A DNA stretch of 38,376 nucleotides from Mariniblastus sp. (lineage in GTDB: Bacteria > Planctomycetota > Planctomycetia > Pirellulales > Pirellulaceae): the NCBI GenBank assembly GCA_028823415.1, contig JAPKBL010000045.1, positions 1 through 38,376 of the forward strand, given 5' to 3'. The notes beneath the pieces were generated by a model. That model had not been told where the DNA came from, made no database searches, and saw nothing but the letters and a program-made list of their open reading frames with translations. Every line of letters starts with the position of its first letter. Position 1 is the first letter of the stretch. Both the position numbers and the translations under genes were made by a program. Below, piece after piece: positions 15,219-23,592 of this stretch.

Positions 15219-16436
15219 CTAAACAGCGTTTGCGGCATGAGAGATGGGACCGTTAGAACTAATAACGCTGGACTCGCGATCTGCTTTGATTTGACTCAGG
15301 AGGTGGTAGAGAATCATCGAAAGATTCCGTGGGTAGGATCTGCGATCTTTGAGAAATTGGTAGTTGTACTTAGAGAAAAAGCGAAACCCGCCATCGGCGC
15401 GTTGATAACTTAGTGCTCGCTGATAGGCTCTTTGGATCTCTTCTGGGCAAGTCGTGAACGCCATTTTTTGGCTGTGACTCAGTGCTCGCGCCAGGGAAAA
15501 TGTATAGTAGTTAACCTCGGGGGTGACTTGCTGGCAGTTGTATCGACAGGCTCCCTGTTTAGTGAAACCCTTTTTTAAGTAGCCCGCGAGTCGTTCGATG
15601 ATTGAAAGAACGGCTTGGTCGTTAGTCCGATGATGGTAATGAGCGAGATCCAAGTACTCAAATGCATTGTATTGGTAACAGAGGAAATGAACCCTGTCTT
15701 TGTCTGCGGTTTTGCCAAGTGCATAAGGGAGTTCTCCCGAGGGCAGTTGGACGTGTTCGAGCCAGTTAATCATGGGTTGGCAATGTTCTAGATACTCTTG
15801 CCTGCCAGTCGCATCAAAAAGTTCCCCCAGCATCCACAGTAGCAAGGTTGAATTGTTGGGAACTCCACCGCCATCTCCGGGTGTTCCTGCGAAATAATTA
15901 ATGGCCAGCATTGAGGGGTCGGGTTGTTTGCGAAACCCAATGTGGTTCAACATGAATTGATAGAACTTATCGGCACCTTCGAGGTAGGTCTCCTGACCAG
16001 TTCGGCGATAGCTTTCCACTAAAGCAAGGGAACCGATACATCCCTCTACCGTTGCGATTCGGTCTTTCCATTCCGGGTTAGGGTATTTCCAGTATCCGTC
16101 TTGCGTCTGTTGAGCCTTTACATAGTCAGTTCCTTGAATCGCCAAGGCTTCGAATTGAGGATCGCCAGTGAGGTCGTGCATTAGCCAGTTGCTGAGAATC
16201 CAATAGGCTTGCGATTGGATGTAAGCATAGTTGTCAGACCACGGCAGGAAATTCAAATAACCTTTGATGAATCGGCCAATTCGAGCATTGAAACGAACTC
16301 CTGAATCAGGGCCGTAAACCGCGCCGTCTTGCCAGTGTTGTTGTAGCAAATACGCATGCAACCGTTCGGCTGAATCGAGCTTCGACTCAGATGTCAGCGG
16401 TGCGGTTGTGGTTATTCGTGACTTTGGTTTAGACAT
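15219..16436 (-). CDS. (alpha/alpha) barrel protein, possible glycan-active enzyme
   Basis: A 405-residue protein made of repeated helical hairpins with motifs such as AQQTQDGYWKYP, GSLALVESYRRTGQETYLEGADKF, NNSTLLLWMLGELFDATGRQEYL and YQRADGGFRFFSKYNY. These resemble the (alpha/alpha)6/7 toroids of glycoside hydrolases, epimerases and terpene-cyclase-like domains. No signal peptide is visible, so it may act in the cytoplasm or inner membrane zone. Conserved Trp/Asp-rich loops (EWKDRIATVEGC, FAGTPGDGGGVPNN) could form an active site. I cannot name the family; a glucuronyl epimerase, lyase or hydrolase acting on the EPS backbone are the possibilities. It overlaps the small gene before it by 8 bases, which suggests the two products work together. 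Confidence 0.7.
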   Translation of the reverse strand: MSKPKSRITTTAPLTSESKLDSAERLHAYLLQQHWQDGAVYGPDSGVRFNARIGRFIKGYLNFLPWSDNYAYIQSQAYWILSNWLMHDLTGDPQFEALAIQGTDYVKAQQTQDGYWKYPNPEWKDRIATVEGCIGSLALVESYRRTGQETYLEGADKFYQFMLNHIGFRKQPDPSMLAINYFAGTPGDGGGVPNNSTLLLWMLGELFDATGRQEYLEHCQPMINWLEHVQLPSGELPYALGKTADKDRVHFLCYQYNAFEYLDLAHYHHRTNDQAVLSIIERLAGYLKKGFTKQGACRYNCQQVTPEVNYYTFSLARALSHSQKMAFTTCPEEIQRAYQRALSYQRADGGFRFFSKYNYQFLKDRRSYPRNLSMILYHLLSQIKADRESSVISSNGPISHAANAV

Positions 16437-16725
16437 CAGGGAAACACAGTGAGTGAAGTGGGATGGTCACACTTGGCCGACCTAATCCATCGGCGGGGTT
16501 CCGTTGAATGGTGTTGATCTGTTGAGCGCCAAGAAAGACATCGGTTTGCTGGCTATCGTTGACGTAAAAAGTGCTTCCTTGAAGTTCTTCGATGGAAGGA
16601 ATTCGTTTACCTTCGATGGAGTCATCGAATCCATGGAGTTTGATTTGCGTGCGTTCATCACGTTGAACTTGCGTGGCCTGGATTGACTGGTGGGCAATCC
16701 TGTATTTCAGTATCGCTGTGTTCAT
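16429..16725 (-). CDS. Uncharacterised 98-residue protein, coupled to its neighbours
   Basis: Small protein of 98 residues that I do not recognise. ATG 16725 overlaps the preceding glycosyltransferase stop as ATGA, and the gene's end overlaps the barrel-protein start by 8 bases, so both ends support real translation. The sequence has no membrane segment or signal. It has a beta-rich look in the second half (GSTFYVNDSQQTDVFLG and GLGRPSVTIPLHS), like a small sandwich or accessory domain. It may be a separately encoded domain or a partner of the barrel protein that follows. Confidence 0.7.
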   Translation of the reverse strand: MNTAILKYRIAHQSIQATQVQRDERTQIKLHGFDDSIEGKRIPSIEELQGSTFYVNDSQQTDVFLGAQQINTIQRNPADGLGRPSVTIPLHSLCFPDV

Positions 16726-17816
16726 TTTTTTGCGGCCCATCGATTCAACCAGTCAGAGTAATTTTCTCCGATGCGATCCCACGCAAATTCTGATTCCGCA
16801 AGTTCGCGGCCACGGACGCCCATTTCCGTTTTTTCTGACAGGCTTAATTGGGCGGCGTTGTCGAGCGTGGTCACCCAGGATTGAACGGTTGGTTCGGCCA
16901 CTAATCCACAATTGTGCTGGCGAATTAAATCAGCAGTTTCGTCTACATTTGAGACGACTACCGGTTTTCCAAGCGCGAGATACTCAGCAAATTTGGTCGG
17001 TAATGCCACTCGAAGGGCTGGATGTGATTGGCGCGGAATCGCTAATACATCGGCGTTTGCCAGCGTCTTCACTAAATTTTCCTGACTCATTCGATTGAAT
17101 AATTGGAGGCGATCTCCCAGCTGGGATTTGAATTTGGAAGCGAGATTCTGATCCGCTGATTGGAGTCCAATTAAATGGAGTTCGATATTTTTATTGGAGG
17201 TTTGAGCGACAGCATCAACGAGATTGCCAACTCCCTGCCAGCCCACGAATCCCCCGGCATAACCGACGATAAATTTCCCATGTGTCGGTAAAGGCAATGG
17301 CTGAAAAACGTTTAGGTCAACTCCGTTTCGAATCAACGCGGTGTTATCAAGACTACCTTGGCATCTATGGCTCAGCCAACTCTGCATGGGCCGTGAAACG
17401 ACGAGAAACTTACCGGTCTTTCTAAATTCAACCCAGTTGGCAATGTAAGCCTGGATCATTTGATGCATCGCTGAAAGACCGGGTCGATGCATCCATTTAA
17501 ACCGGGCTTCATTAAATGAGTCGCCGTGGACGTCGTGAATGATCTGGGCTGACAGGAAGGGGCTCCACATTTTCGCAACGTAGGCCGCATCGCCACCGGC
17601 ATGGATGAAGTCTGCTTGTAGCAGTTTTTTTCGGGCTGCAGGGTAATTCAATGGATGCAGCAATATGGGGCGATTAATGCGAGCATCACGAAGGCTGAAT
17701 TCGTCCGTTTGAAATCCTTTTGCCTCAATGGACAGGCGCAATTGGTCGAGGCGGTGACCGTAGGCGCTTCGCGTTTCCCCACGATTACTTTCGGTAGATA
17801 AAAACAATACCTTCAC
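16722..17816 (-). CDS. Glycosyltransferase family 4
   Basis: A 364-residue GT-B glycosyltransferase, third of its kind in the locus. Seen: KVLFLSTESNRGETRSAYGHR at the N-terminus, DFIHAGGDAAYVA near 69, VVSRPMQSWL near 139, IRNGVDLNVFQP near 161, and GYAGGFVGWQGVGNLVDA near 185. The donor-site segment ALPTKFAEYLALGKPVVVSN (near 290) keeps the second glutamate, but the first acidic position of E-x7-E is not evident. The start is GTG 17816, the only start fitting the opening strand. A 44-base gap separates it from the flippase. Its stop overlaps the ATG of the 98-residue gene by 4 bases. Confidence 0.9.
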   Translation of the reverse strand: MKVLFLSTESNRGETRSAYGHRLDQLRLSIEAKGFQTDEFSLRDARINRPILLHPLNYPAARKKLLQADFIHAGGDAAYVAKMWSPFLSAQIIHDVHGDSFNEARFKWMHRPGLSAMHQMIQAYIANWVEFRKTGKFLVVSRPMQSWLSHRCQGSLDNTALIRNGVDLNVFQPLPLPTHGKFIVGYAGGFVGWQGVGNLVDAVAQTSNKNIELHLIGLQSADQNLASKFKSQLGDRLQLFNRMSQENLVKTLANADVLAIPRQSHPALRVALPTKFAEYLALGKPVVVSNVDETADLIRQHNCGLVAEPTVQSWVTTLDNAAQLSLSEKTEMGVRGRELAESEFAWDRIGENYSDWLNRWAAKK

Positions 17817-17860
17817 CGTCGTTTCACCGTACCATTTTTAGAGCAATGAGTTAGATTCAT

Positions 17861-19309
17861 TTAAACGTATCGCGCTCGTAGATTTCGAAACCCACCGGCG
17901 GTCCAAGATTCAATTAATAAATAAGCGATGGAATAAACGAGCGCTGCGGAAAAGACTAAAAGTACTGGATGCCAGTTGCTGAAGGCTGCCAGATACCCCG
18001 CCATGATTAAGCTGGCCAAAGTCGGTTTCCATAATAAACGGATGAGGCTGATTTGTTCCATCAATTGCGAGACGGGTTTCCAATGCTGTGCGAAGTCGAT
18101 AATTCGCGTCAGTAAAGCTGCCCAAGCAGCGCCAATCAACCCAAAATTACTCGTTAAAATCCAGCCTAATATCAAGGCGGACGCGAGATCGACCAAGACA
18201 ATTCTTAGCGTTGTAAGTTCGCGGTTTCCCGCTAAGAGTAGCTGACCCATTACTCCGCTCAGCGACGTTAAGAGTACGACAGCTACGATGATTCTTAGAA
18301 CACTCGCTGAGGCCGTGTAGGCCTCCGAGCCATAAACTAATACTAAGAGTGGATCTGCGAGAATGAACAAACCAATCGAACCGGGAATCACAAGTAGAAA
18401 AAGCAACTCCATTAATCGATTTGAAATTTCATGTATGTTGTCTGCGTCATTAGCAAAGCGCCGACACATAATCGGGTAGGACGAGGCCATGACGCACTGA
18501 ATGAAAATCGCCAGGGGAATCAGCAATTGAATCGCGGCGTTGTAGAATCCGACTTCGACTTCGGTAGTGATTTTTGAGAGCAGGATCAGATTAAGACTGG
18601 TCCACCACGCGACCGCAGCATTGATTCCCATGAAAGTCATTGAGCGTTTCGCCATCGACCAAGCGAAATCGAGGGAAAGTGATTTCCATTGGAATCCTCG
18701 CAAGCGGATTGCGACGATAGAAAATAAAACTGCGGCGATGATGAACTGAACGCCAGCAAGAATTACAACGACCGCCAACACTCCTCCACCGGCATAAATT
18801 ACGACGACGGTTGCCACCACTTTGATTAAGTTGGCTGGGATTTGAGCCAATGCAATTAGGTGCATTTTCTCCAAGCCCCGAATTACTGAGTCGCAGATGG
18901 AGCCGATCACAAACGGTATAATGCCGAGTGAGATTGCCAGAATCAGGTTGCGGGTTTCCGGAGAGTAATTCAATACGAGTGTCATGGCCATCATGAGGGC
19001 CGTCGCGACAGTCGACGTCAGCAACCCGATAGCCAGTGCATTACTGAAATAGCGCTGGCTTTCACCTGAATGTTTGGCGATTTCGCGGGTGATGAATTGT
19101 TGCAGGCCAAATGCAGCCACCGTTTGGAAACTGTAAAACAGCGCTAGCGCCAAAGAGAGTTGCCCAAATGCGAGTGTGCCTAGTTGCCGGGACACGGCAA
19201 TGTAGATCACAAAGGTCGTGCCTCGATTGACAACATCGCTGGAGAGAATCGAAATTAGATTCCCAGCGAATCGACGTGTTTCCGTTTGGTGTTGTGGTTG
19301 GTTAATCAA
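17861..19309 (-). CDS. Oligosaccharide flippase (Wzx-like, MOP superfamily)
   Basis: A 482-residue integral membrane protein with about 12 to 14 hydrophobic helices. It has the Wzx/PST opening NLISILSSDVVNRGTTFVIYIAVSRQLG, in which LG ends the first helix pair as usual for these transporters. It should flip undecaprenyl-diphosphate-linked repeat units to the outer face of the inner membrane for polymerisation by the following partner. The start is TTG 19309, overlapping the O-antigen ligase/polymerase stop as TTGA. No ATG lies near enough to include the first helix, and no Shine-Dalgarno site is visible, so re-initiation is likely. Family is firm; the transported glycan is unknown. Confidence 0.93.
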   Translation of the reverse strand: MINQPQHQTETRRFAGNLISILSSDVVNRGTTFVIYIAVSRQLGTLAFGQLSLALALFYSFQTVAAFGLQQFITREIAKHSGESQRYFSNALAIGLLTSTVATALMMAMTLVLNYSPETRNLILAISLGIIPFVIGSICDSVIRGLEKMHLIALAQIPANLIKVVATVVVIYAGGGVLAVVVILAGVQFIIAAVLFSIVAIRLRGFQWKSLSLDFAWSMAKRSMTFMGINAAVAWWTSLNLILLSKITTEVEVGFYNAAIQLLIPLAIFIQCVMASSYPIMCRRFANDADNIHEISNRLMELLFLLVIPGSIGLFILADPLLVLVYGSEAYTASASVLRIIVAVVLLTSLSGVMGQLLLAGNRELTTLRIVLVDLASALILGWILTSNFGLIGAAWAALLTRIIDFAQHWKPVSQLMEQISLIRLLWKPTLASLIMAGYLAAFSNWHPVLLVFSAALVYSIAYLLIESWTAGGFRNLRARYV

Positions 19310-20679
19310 GGAGATTCAATTTCAAGTGAACTCGGCTTGGGTTCCGTTATTCTGTCAATCGCAAAAATGAGTGCGGCGATCAGTAAGAGGAGTTGAACTT
19401 GGGAGCGACTATTGAAAATCTCACCCATCATGTGAATTTGCTGACCGCAGATCGCCGCAGTTAATCCCAGAGCAATGGGTGCGAGTAAACGGTCGGGACG
19501 ACTGAAAGTTCTCCATCCGCTTCGGATAGTCGTCAGGATAAATACGCCAAATGCCAGTAACCCAATGGGGCCAACCTCGGTAAGCACCAACAGGTATTTG
19601 TTATGTACGGTGTAAAACCACTCTTCACGAAAATCAGTTAAATCCGCGTAATGTTTGCCGGCAACCGCCCAATTGTTTGCACCGACCCCGAACGGGTAGT
19701 CGGAAATAATATGGGTTGAAATTTGCATGAGGGAAATTCTAGATTGGGCAGAACCGTTGTCATCACCGAAGATTCGTTCTGCGAGTAGCGGAAAACAAAC
19801 GGCAATCAGCAATAGGGATCCCAGTGAGAATTTTATAAACAGTGCCGGCGGCAACCATCCTTTTTGCAGTGCCACGGCAACGCACATCCCAATCGAAAGT
19901 GTAGTTCCGATCCAGCCACCTCGGGATTGAGTCAACACAAGCCCGAGTCCGCCAAACAAAAGAGCAACGGCCGAGAGTTGGCGGAGGCGTTGGGTGGTCG
20001 ACGAGAAAAACAAGGAGAAGCAAAGCGGCATCAGGAGGTTGAAAAAGCTGGCAGCGATATTGGCCGCTCCCAAGGATCCACTAGCCCGACCGGTTGCGTT
20101 GTTGAAATCAAAATAGATCGGGCCCAGAGAGAGAGTACGTTGGAGAGCCTTTGTGAGTATCATCATCATGCCTTCACCGGCTAAGCAAAACGTTAAGCAG
20201 AGGATGATGAACACTACGTCTTTTTTTTCAGTGACCGTATTAACGATATAGACAAACAAGAGAAACGATTGTCCCAGGAGAAATGTCTCATACAGGGCGA
20301 GAGAGGGTTGAAGGGCCCAAATGGTCGATGCCGCTACGATCGCGGTGTAGATCGTCAATGCGAAGTTACCTCGCAGTGGACGTGATTCAATCACCAGTCG
20401 TGGGAGCCATTGGGCGTACAATAAAATCAGGCAGATGGTTGACAATGAAACAATGAACCCGCTCAGTGCTCCGGTCAGTGCCTGGTCCAAGTCATGAAAG
20501 TAATATTTGTCGACCTGCAATGGAAGTTCAACGATGATGATTCCCAGCAAAACGCGCCGCCACCAATAGGCCAGTGGATTGTGGTGGGAGAATGTCTGTG
20601 CGCGCATCAGTTCAGATGAGTTTTCACCGGTTGGGAGAGTGCCGTCACCGCCCGTCAATTGAACTGTGGGGTTTTGCAT
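19306..20679 (-). CDS. O-antigen ligase/polymerase family protein (Wzy/WaaL)
   Basis: A 457-residue membrane protein with about ten helices and the Wzy_C/O-antigen-ligase signature VLTQSRGGWIG (248-258) followed by a long periplasmic loop (about 315-355, containing HIISDYPFGVGANNWAVAG and EEWFYTVHNKYL). The loop is the expected catalytic part, with the conserved VHN/H residues near 353. In a Wzx/Wzy system it would join repeat units into the polymer. The N-terminal 25 residues are cytoplasmic and polar. It starts 16 bases after the aminotransferase stop and is coupled to the flippase. Whether it acts as polymerase or ligase cannot be told from sequence; context with Wzz favours polymerase. 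Confidence 0.9.
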   Translation of the reverse strand: MQNPTVQLTGGDGTLPTGENSSELMRAQTFSHHNPLAYWWRRVLLGIIIVELPLQVDKYYFHDLDQALTGALSGFIVSLSTICLILLYAQWLPRLVIESRPLRGNFALTIYTAIVAASTIWALQPSLALYETFLLGQSFLLFVYIVNTVTEKKDVVFIILCLTFCLAGEGMMMILTKALQRTLSLGPIYFDFNNATGRASGSLGAANIAASFFNLLMPLCFSLFFSSTTQRLRQLSAVALLFGGLGLVLTQSRGGWIGTTLSIGMCVAVALQKGWLPPALFIKFSLGSLLLIAVCFPLLAERIFGDDNGSAQSRISLMQISTHIISDYPFGVGANNWAVAGKHYADLTDFREEWFYTVHNKYLLVLTEVGPIGLLAFGVFILTTIRSGWRTFSRPDRLLAPIALGLTAAICGQQIHMMGEIFNSRSQVQLLLLIAALIFAIDRITEPKPSSLEIESP

Positions 20680-20695
20680 TACTACGGGTCTTGCA

Positions 20696-21820
20696 TTACT
20701 TTACTGAAGCGTCGAATGATTGGATGGCGTCACTGACACGTTGAATTTGAGATGACGTAATGCCGGGGAACATGGGAAGTGAAAATATTTGGTCGGCAAG
20801 TTCAGTGCAGACGGGCAAACCGTGCGGCGCAGATTGGATGTTTAAATACGGCGTCGCCTGGTTGAGTGGACTGGGGTAATGAATTCCGCAGGAAATTTGT
20901 TGTTTATTCAGGTAGTCCATCAGCTGTTTTCGACGCGGGTGTTTGACGACGAACAGGTGATAAACGTGTCGTGAACCTTCATTCTCAGTAGGCAAAACCA
21001 AATCCGAATCGGCAAGCTGCCGGTGGTATTGGGCAGCAGCTTTTCGGCGTTGATTATTCCAGTCGTCGAGGTATGGGAGTTTGACCAGTAATATTGCGGC
21101 CTGCAATGTGTCGAGGCGGCTATTGAATGCGAGCATGCTGTGGACGTTTTTCTCGCGCTGCCCATAATTTCGGAGAAGCCTGAGACGTTCAGCGATTTCC
21201 GGATCCTTGGTCACTACCGCCCCACCGTCCCCGAAAGCTCCTAGGTTTTTTCCTGGATAAAAACTGAAGCAACCTGCGTCGCCTAATCCTCCGGCTCGCT
21301 TGCCAAAGTATTCCGAACCGTGTGCCTGACAGGCGTCTTCGACAATTTTTAGACCATGTTTTTCAGCGATTTCCTGAATTGCTTTCATGTTGCCTGGTTG
21401 GCCATAAAGGTGAACCGGGACAATTGCCTTGGTTCGAGGCGAGATTGCCTGTTCTATCAAATCGACATTGAGGTTGTGATCTGATTCGTTGATGTCGACT
21501 AAAACAGGCGTTGCTCCCGTGTGTGAGATTGCAAAAGTCGTTGCGACAAATGAGTTTCCTGCCGTGATGACTTCATCTCCCGGACCCACTCCCACCGCCC
21601 GCAGAGCCAGGTGAATCGCATCGGTTCCACTGGCAACACTGACGCAATAGCTGGAATCGCAGTAGTCAGCGAATTTCTCTTCGAACTCGTCAACCTCCGC
21701 GCCCAAAATAAAGGCTGCGCGGCGAATAACGTCTTCAATCGCAGGCATTATCTCAGGGGTCAGCTCCTGGCATTGCGTTTTAAGATCAACAAAAGGAACT
21801 GGGTCAGTTAACGCTTTCAT
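20696..21820 (-). CDS. DegT/DnrJ/EryC1 sugar aminotransferase (WbpE-like)
   Basis: A 374-residue PLP aminotransferase that converts a 3-keto nucleotide sugar to a 3-amino sugar. Seen: SGTDAIHLALRA (64-75), GDEVITAGNSFVAT (81-94), EDACQAHGSE (161-170), and the PLP lysine K191 in FSFYPGKNLGAFGDGG. C-terminal PLNQATPY and SLPMFPGIT are typical of the family. Together with the adjacent oxidoreductase and N-acetyltransferase it would form a WbpB/E/D pathway to a 2,3-diacetamido uronic acid or similar sugar. The start codon is the third of three tandem copies of a 17-bp unit, two of which make small upstream reading frames (see repeat entry). ATG 21820 is the only copy in frame. Confidence 0.92.
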   Translation of the reverse strand: MKALTDPVPFVDLKTQCQELTPEIMPAIEDVIRRAAFILGAEVDEFEEKFADYCDSSYCVSVASGTDAIHLALRAVGVGPGDEVITAGNSFVATTFAISHTGATPVLVDINESDHNLNVDLIEQAISPRTKAIVPVHLYGQPGNMKAIQEIAEKHGLKIVEDACQAHGSEYFGKRAGGLGDAGCFSFYPGKNLGAFGDGGAVVTKDPEIAERLRLLRNYGQREKNVHSMLAFNSRLDTLQAAILLVKLPYLDDWNNQRRKAAAQYHRQLADSDLVLPTENEGSRHVYHLFVVKHPRRKQLMDYLNKQQISCGIHYPSPLNQATPYLNIQSAPHGLPVCTELADQIFSLPMFPGITSSQIQRVSDAIQSFDASVK

Positions 21821-21857
21821 AGGTTTAACGCTTTCATAGGTTTAACGCTTTCATAGG
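21807..21857. repeat. Three tandem 17-bp copies of the aminotransferase start region
   Basis: The unit TTTAACGCTTTCATAGG (plus strand) occurs at 21807-21823 (first base changed), 21824-21840 and 21841-21857. Read on the minus strand, each copy contains CCTATGAAAGCGTTAA, so the start codon and first codons of the aminotransferase are present three times. Since 17 is not a multiple of 3, each copy lies in a different frame. Confidence 0.97.
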
Positions 21858-21863
21858 TGTCAT
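21817..21863 (-). promoter_or_regulatory. Two coupled micro-ORFs ahead of the aminotransferase start
   Basis: On the minus strand, ATG 21854 reads M-K-A-L-N-L and stops at TGA 21836-21834, which overlaps ATG 21837. That second ATG again reads M-K-A-L-N-L and stops at TGA 21819-21817, overlapping the true start at 21820. An in-frame ATG at 21863 could extend the first one by three codons. Each step is an ATGA junction, so ribosomes could re-initiate twice before reaching the gene. Whether this regulates anything is inference. Confidence 0.5.
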
Positions 21864-21892
21864 TTCCAAGGTGTGTATCTTGAGTGCGTCGA

Positions 21893-22477
21893 TTAATCAT
21901 GCAGCATGAAATCGGAGGTCGCCGCGTTGCAATTCGGACAGGTTGATCCGGTCGTGGGATGGATTTTTCGACCGCAATAGCAAACGGTGCCAACGCGTCT
22001 CGCCGGGGCACCGGCCATCAGGGCGTGGGGTTGAACATCTCGTGTGACAATCGAGCCGGCTGCAATCATGCTATAGGCACCGAGGGTGATACCGGGCATG
22101 ATGGTGGAGTTGGCACCGATGGAACTCCCTCGTTTGACAACGGTTGATTCAAGCCAGTTTTCTTTTTGTTGATATCGGCTTGATGCCATCCCCATTCTTG
22201 GTGAGCGAGGATATTTGTCATTCGTAAAAACGACATGGGGGCCAAGGAATACATCGTCTTCAATGGCAATGCCTTCCCAGATGCAGACATGGTTTTTGAT
22301 CGTGACGTTGTTACCAACGATGCTGCCAGTTTCGAGAAAGGCGTGATCACCAACGTTGCAGTCTTTTCCCAGCGACGCGCCTTTCATCACGTGCGCGAAT
22401 GCCCAGACGCGTGAACCTTCGCCAATGGTCTCGCATTCGACGATTGCTTGAGGATGCACTTGTTCCGAGCGAATCAT
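21893..22477 (-). CDS. Left-handed beta-helix N-acetyltransferase (WbpD-like) with zinc-finger tail
   Basis: A 194-residue hexapeptide-repeat acetyltransferase resembling WbpD, which acetylates the 3-amino group of a UDP-2-acetamido-3-amino uronic acid. Seen: the repeats from VHPQAIVECETIGEGSRVWAF to CNVGDHAFLETGSIVGNNVTIKNHV, the family loop GPHVVFTNDKYPRSP (79-93), TIMPGITLGAYSMIAAGSIV, and the closing LMAGAPARRVG. The C-terminus adds CYC...CPNC (C166, C168, C180, C183), a small zinc-binding knuckle known in some members. ATG 22477 overlaps the oxidoreductase stop as ATGA. A 72-base gap with three tandem start copies follows. Confidence 0.92.
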   Translation of the reverse strand: MIRSEQVHPQAIVECETIGEGSRVWAFAHVMKGASLGKDCNVGDHAFLETGSIVGNNVTIKNHVCIWEGIAIEDDVFLGPHVVFTNDKYPRSPRMGMASSRYQQKENWLESTVVKRGSSIGANSTIMPGITLGAYSMIAAGSIVTRDVQPHALMAGAPARRVGTVCYCGRKIHPTTGSTCPNCNAATSDFMLHD

Positions 22478-23565
22478 CTAACCAGTTTCATTTCTTTTAC
22501 GGTGTCCGCTCGTAGTAATGAGGCGAGTGGAACGTCCCCCAGTTTTTGATTCAGAGATCGCTCGGCGGCCTCGAGTACCTGAACGACATCCCGCCCATTA
22601 TGGCCATCGGTTTTGGGCTGTTTGTTTTCGATGATACAGTCGATGAAATCTTTTAGTTCGGCTTTCAATGGCTCGACTTCATTGATTCGCGGGGAGTGTA
22701 TGTCACCGTAGCGGTAGCTCACCCGAAAGTCGGCGTACGTGGTGCTGTCTTGATGGGATAGATCCTCGAATTCAACGCCGTTATCGTAAATTTTAATTTT
22801 TTCCAACGACTCAATATCGTTATAGATCGCCATTTTTTTACTGCCGACAATGGTCATTTCCCGCTTTTTATGAGGGTCCAGCCAACTGACGTGAATGATT
22901 CCCATACGGTTGTTTTCGAAGTGAATATTGAGGGTGCACACGTCATGATTCAACGGGTTCAGATAGGCGAGTCCGGAGCAGTTAACGGCGACGGGGGAGG
23001 ATTCCATTAGTTCGAGCATGATCGAAATGTCATGAGGCGCCAAATCCCAGAGAGCACTCACGTCGTGTCGTACTGGCCCAAGGTTTAAGCGAGTCGAGCT
23101 CATGTAGTAGATTTCACCGAATTCATCGTTCAGTACCATTTCTTTGAGTTTTTCAACGGGGGCTGAGTGAAGAAAAACATGACCGACAAACAATTTCAGG
23201 TTGTTGGCATCAGCAAGGTTGATCAAGGCATCACATTCAGCCGTCGAGGTGGCGAGCGGTTTTTCGACGAACGTGTGAATCCCATTGGTCAGGGCAAGTT
23301 GAGCCAAGTGAAAGTGGGTTTTCGTAGGTGTTGAAATAATGATTGCATCGACATGTTCCGTTGTCATGATTTCGGCTGCGTCGATACTGGTGTGTGCCAT
23401 CGGATATTTTTGAGCGAACGACTGAAGTCGTTCTGGATCACGATCACAGAGAACTGTCACAACACAATCTTCAAGGCTGTTCAAGACACGAGCCAGATTC
23501 GGGCCCCAATATCCAAGGCCAACGATACCGATTCTAAGTTTTTTGGGAGCGTGGGGGTGGATCAT
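22474..23565 (-). CDS. Gfo/Idh/MocA-family sugar oxidoreductase (WbpB-like role)
   Basis: A 363-residue NAD(P)-dependent oxidoreductase. Seen: Rossmann motif GIVGLGYWGPN (13-23), DAIIISTPTKTHF near 73-85, and the family signature EKPLA (101-105). Further on, ALWDLAPHDISIM near 176 carries the catalytic His. Next to a WbpD-like acetyltransferase and a WbpE-like aminotransferase it most likely oxidises the C3 hydroxyl of a UDP-N-acetyl uronic acid. The closest relatives I recall are oxidoreductases encoded beside hexapeptide acetyltransferases in O-antigen clusters. The UDP-GlcNAc 6-dehydrogenase needed to make the substrate is not in the window. It lies 27 bases after the priming transferase. 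Confidence 0.9.
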   Translation of the reverse strand: MIHPHAPKKLRIGIVGLGYWGPNLARVLNSLEDCVVTVLCDRDPERLQSFAQKYPMAHTSIDAAEIMTTEHVDAIIISTPTKTHFHLAQLALTNGIHTFVEKPLATSTAECDALINLADANNLKLFVGHVFLHSAPVEKLKEMVLNDEFGEIYYMSSTRLNLGPVRHDVSALWDLAPHDISIMLELMESSPVAVNCSGLAYLNPLNHDVCTLNIHFENNRMGIIHVSWLDPHKKREMTIVGSKKMAIYNDIESLEKIKIYDNGVEFEDLSHQDSTTYADFRVSYRYGDIHSPRINEVEPLKAELKDFIDCIIENKQPKTDGHNGRDVVQVLEAAERSLNQKLGDVPLASLLRADTVKEMKLVR

Positions 23566-23592
23566 AAATTAAGCCTTCGGTGAGTGTCAGTT

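Noticed and set aside
21807..21857. 17-bp tandem repeat considered as a CRISPR or attachment site
   Set aside because: There are no spacers, units are contiguous and the repeat is explained by duplication of a start region.
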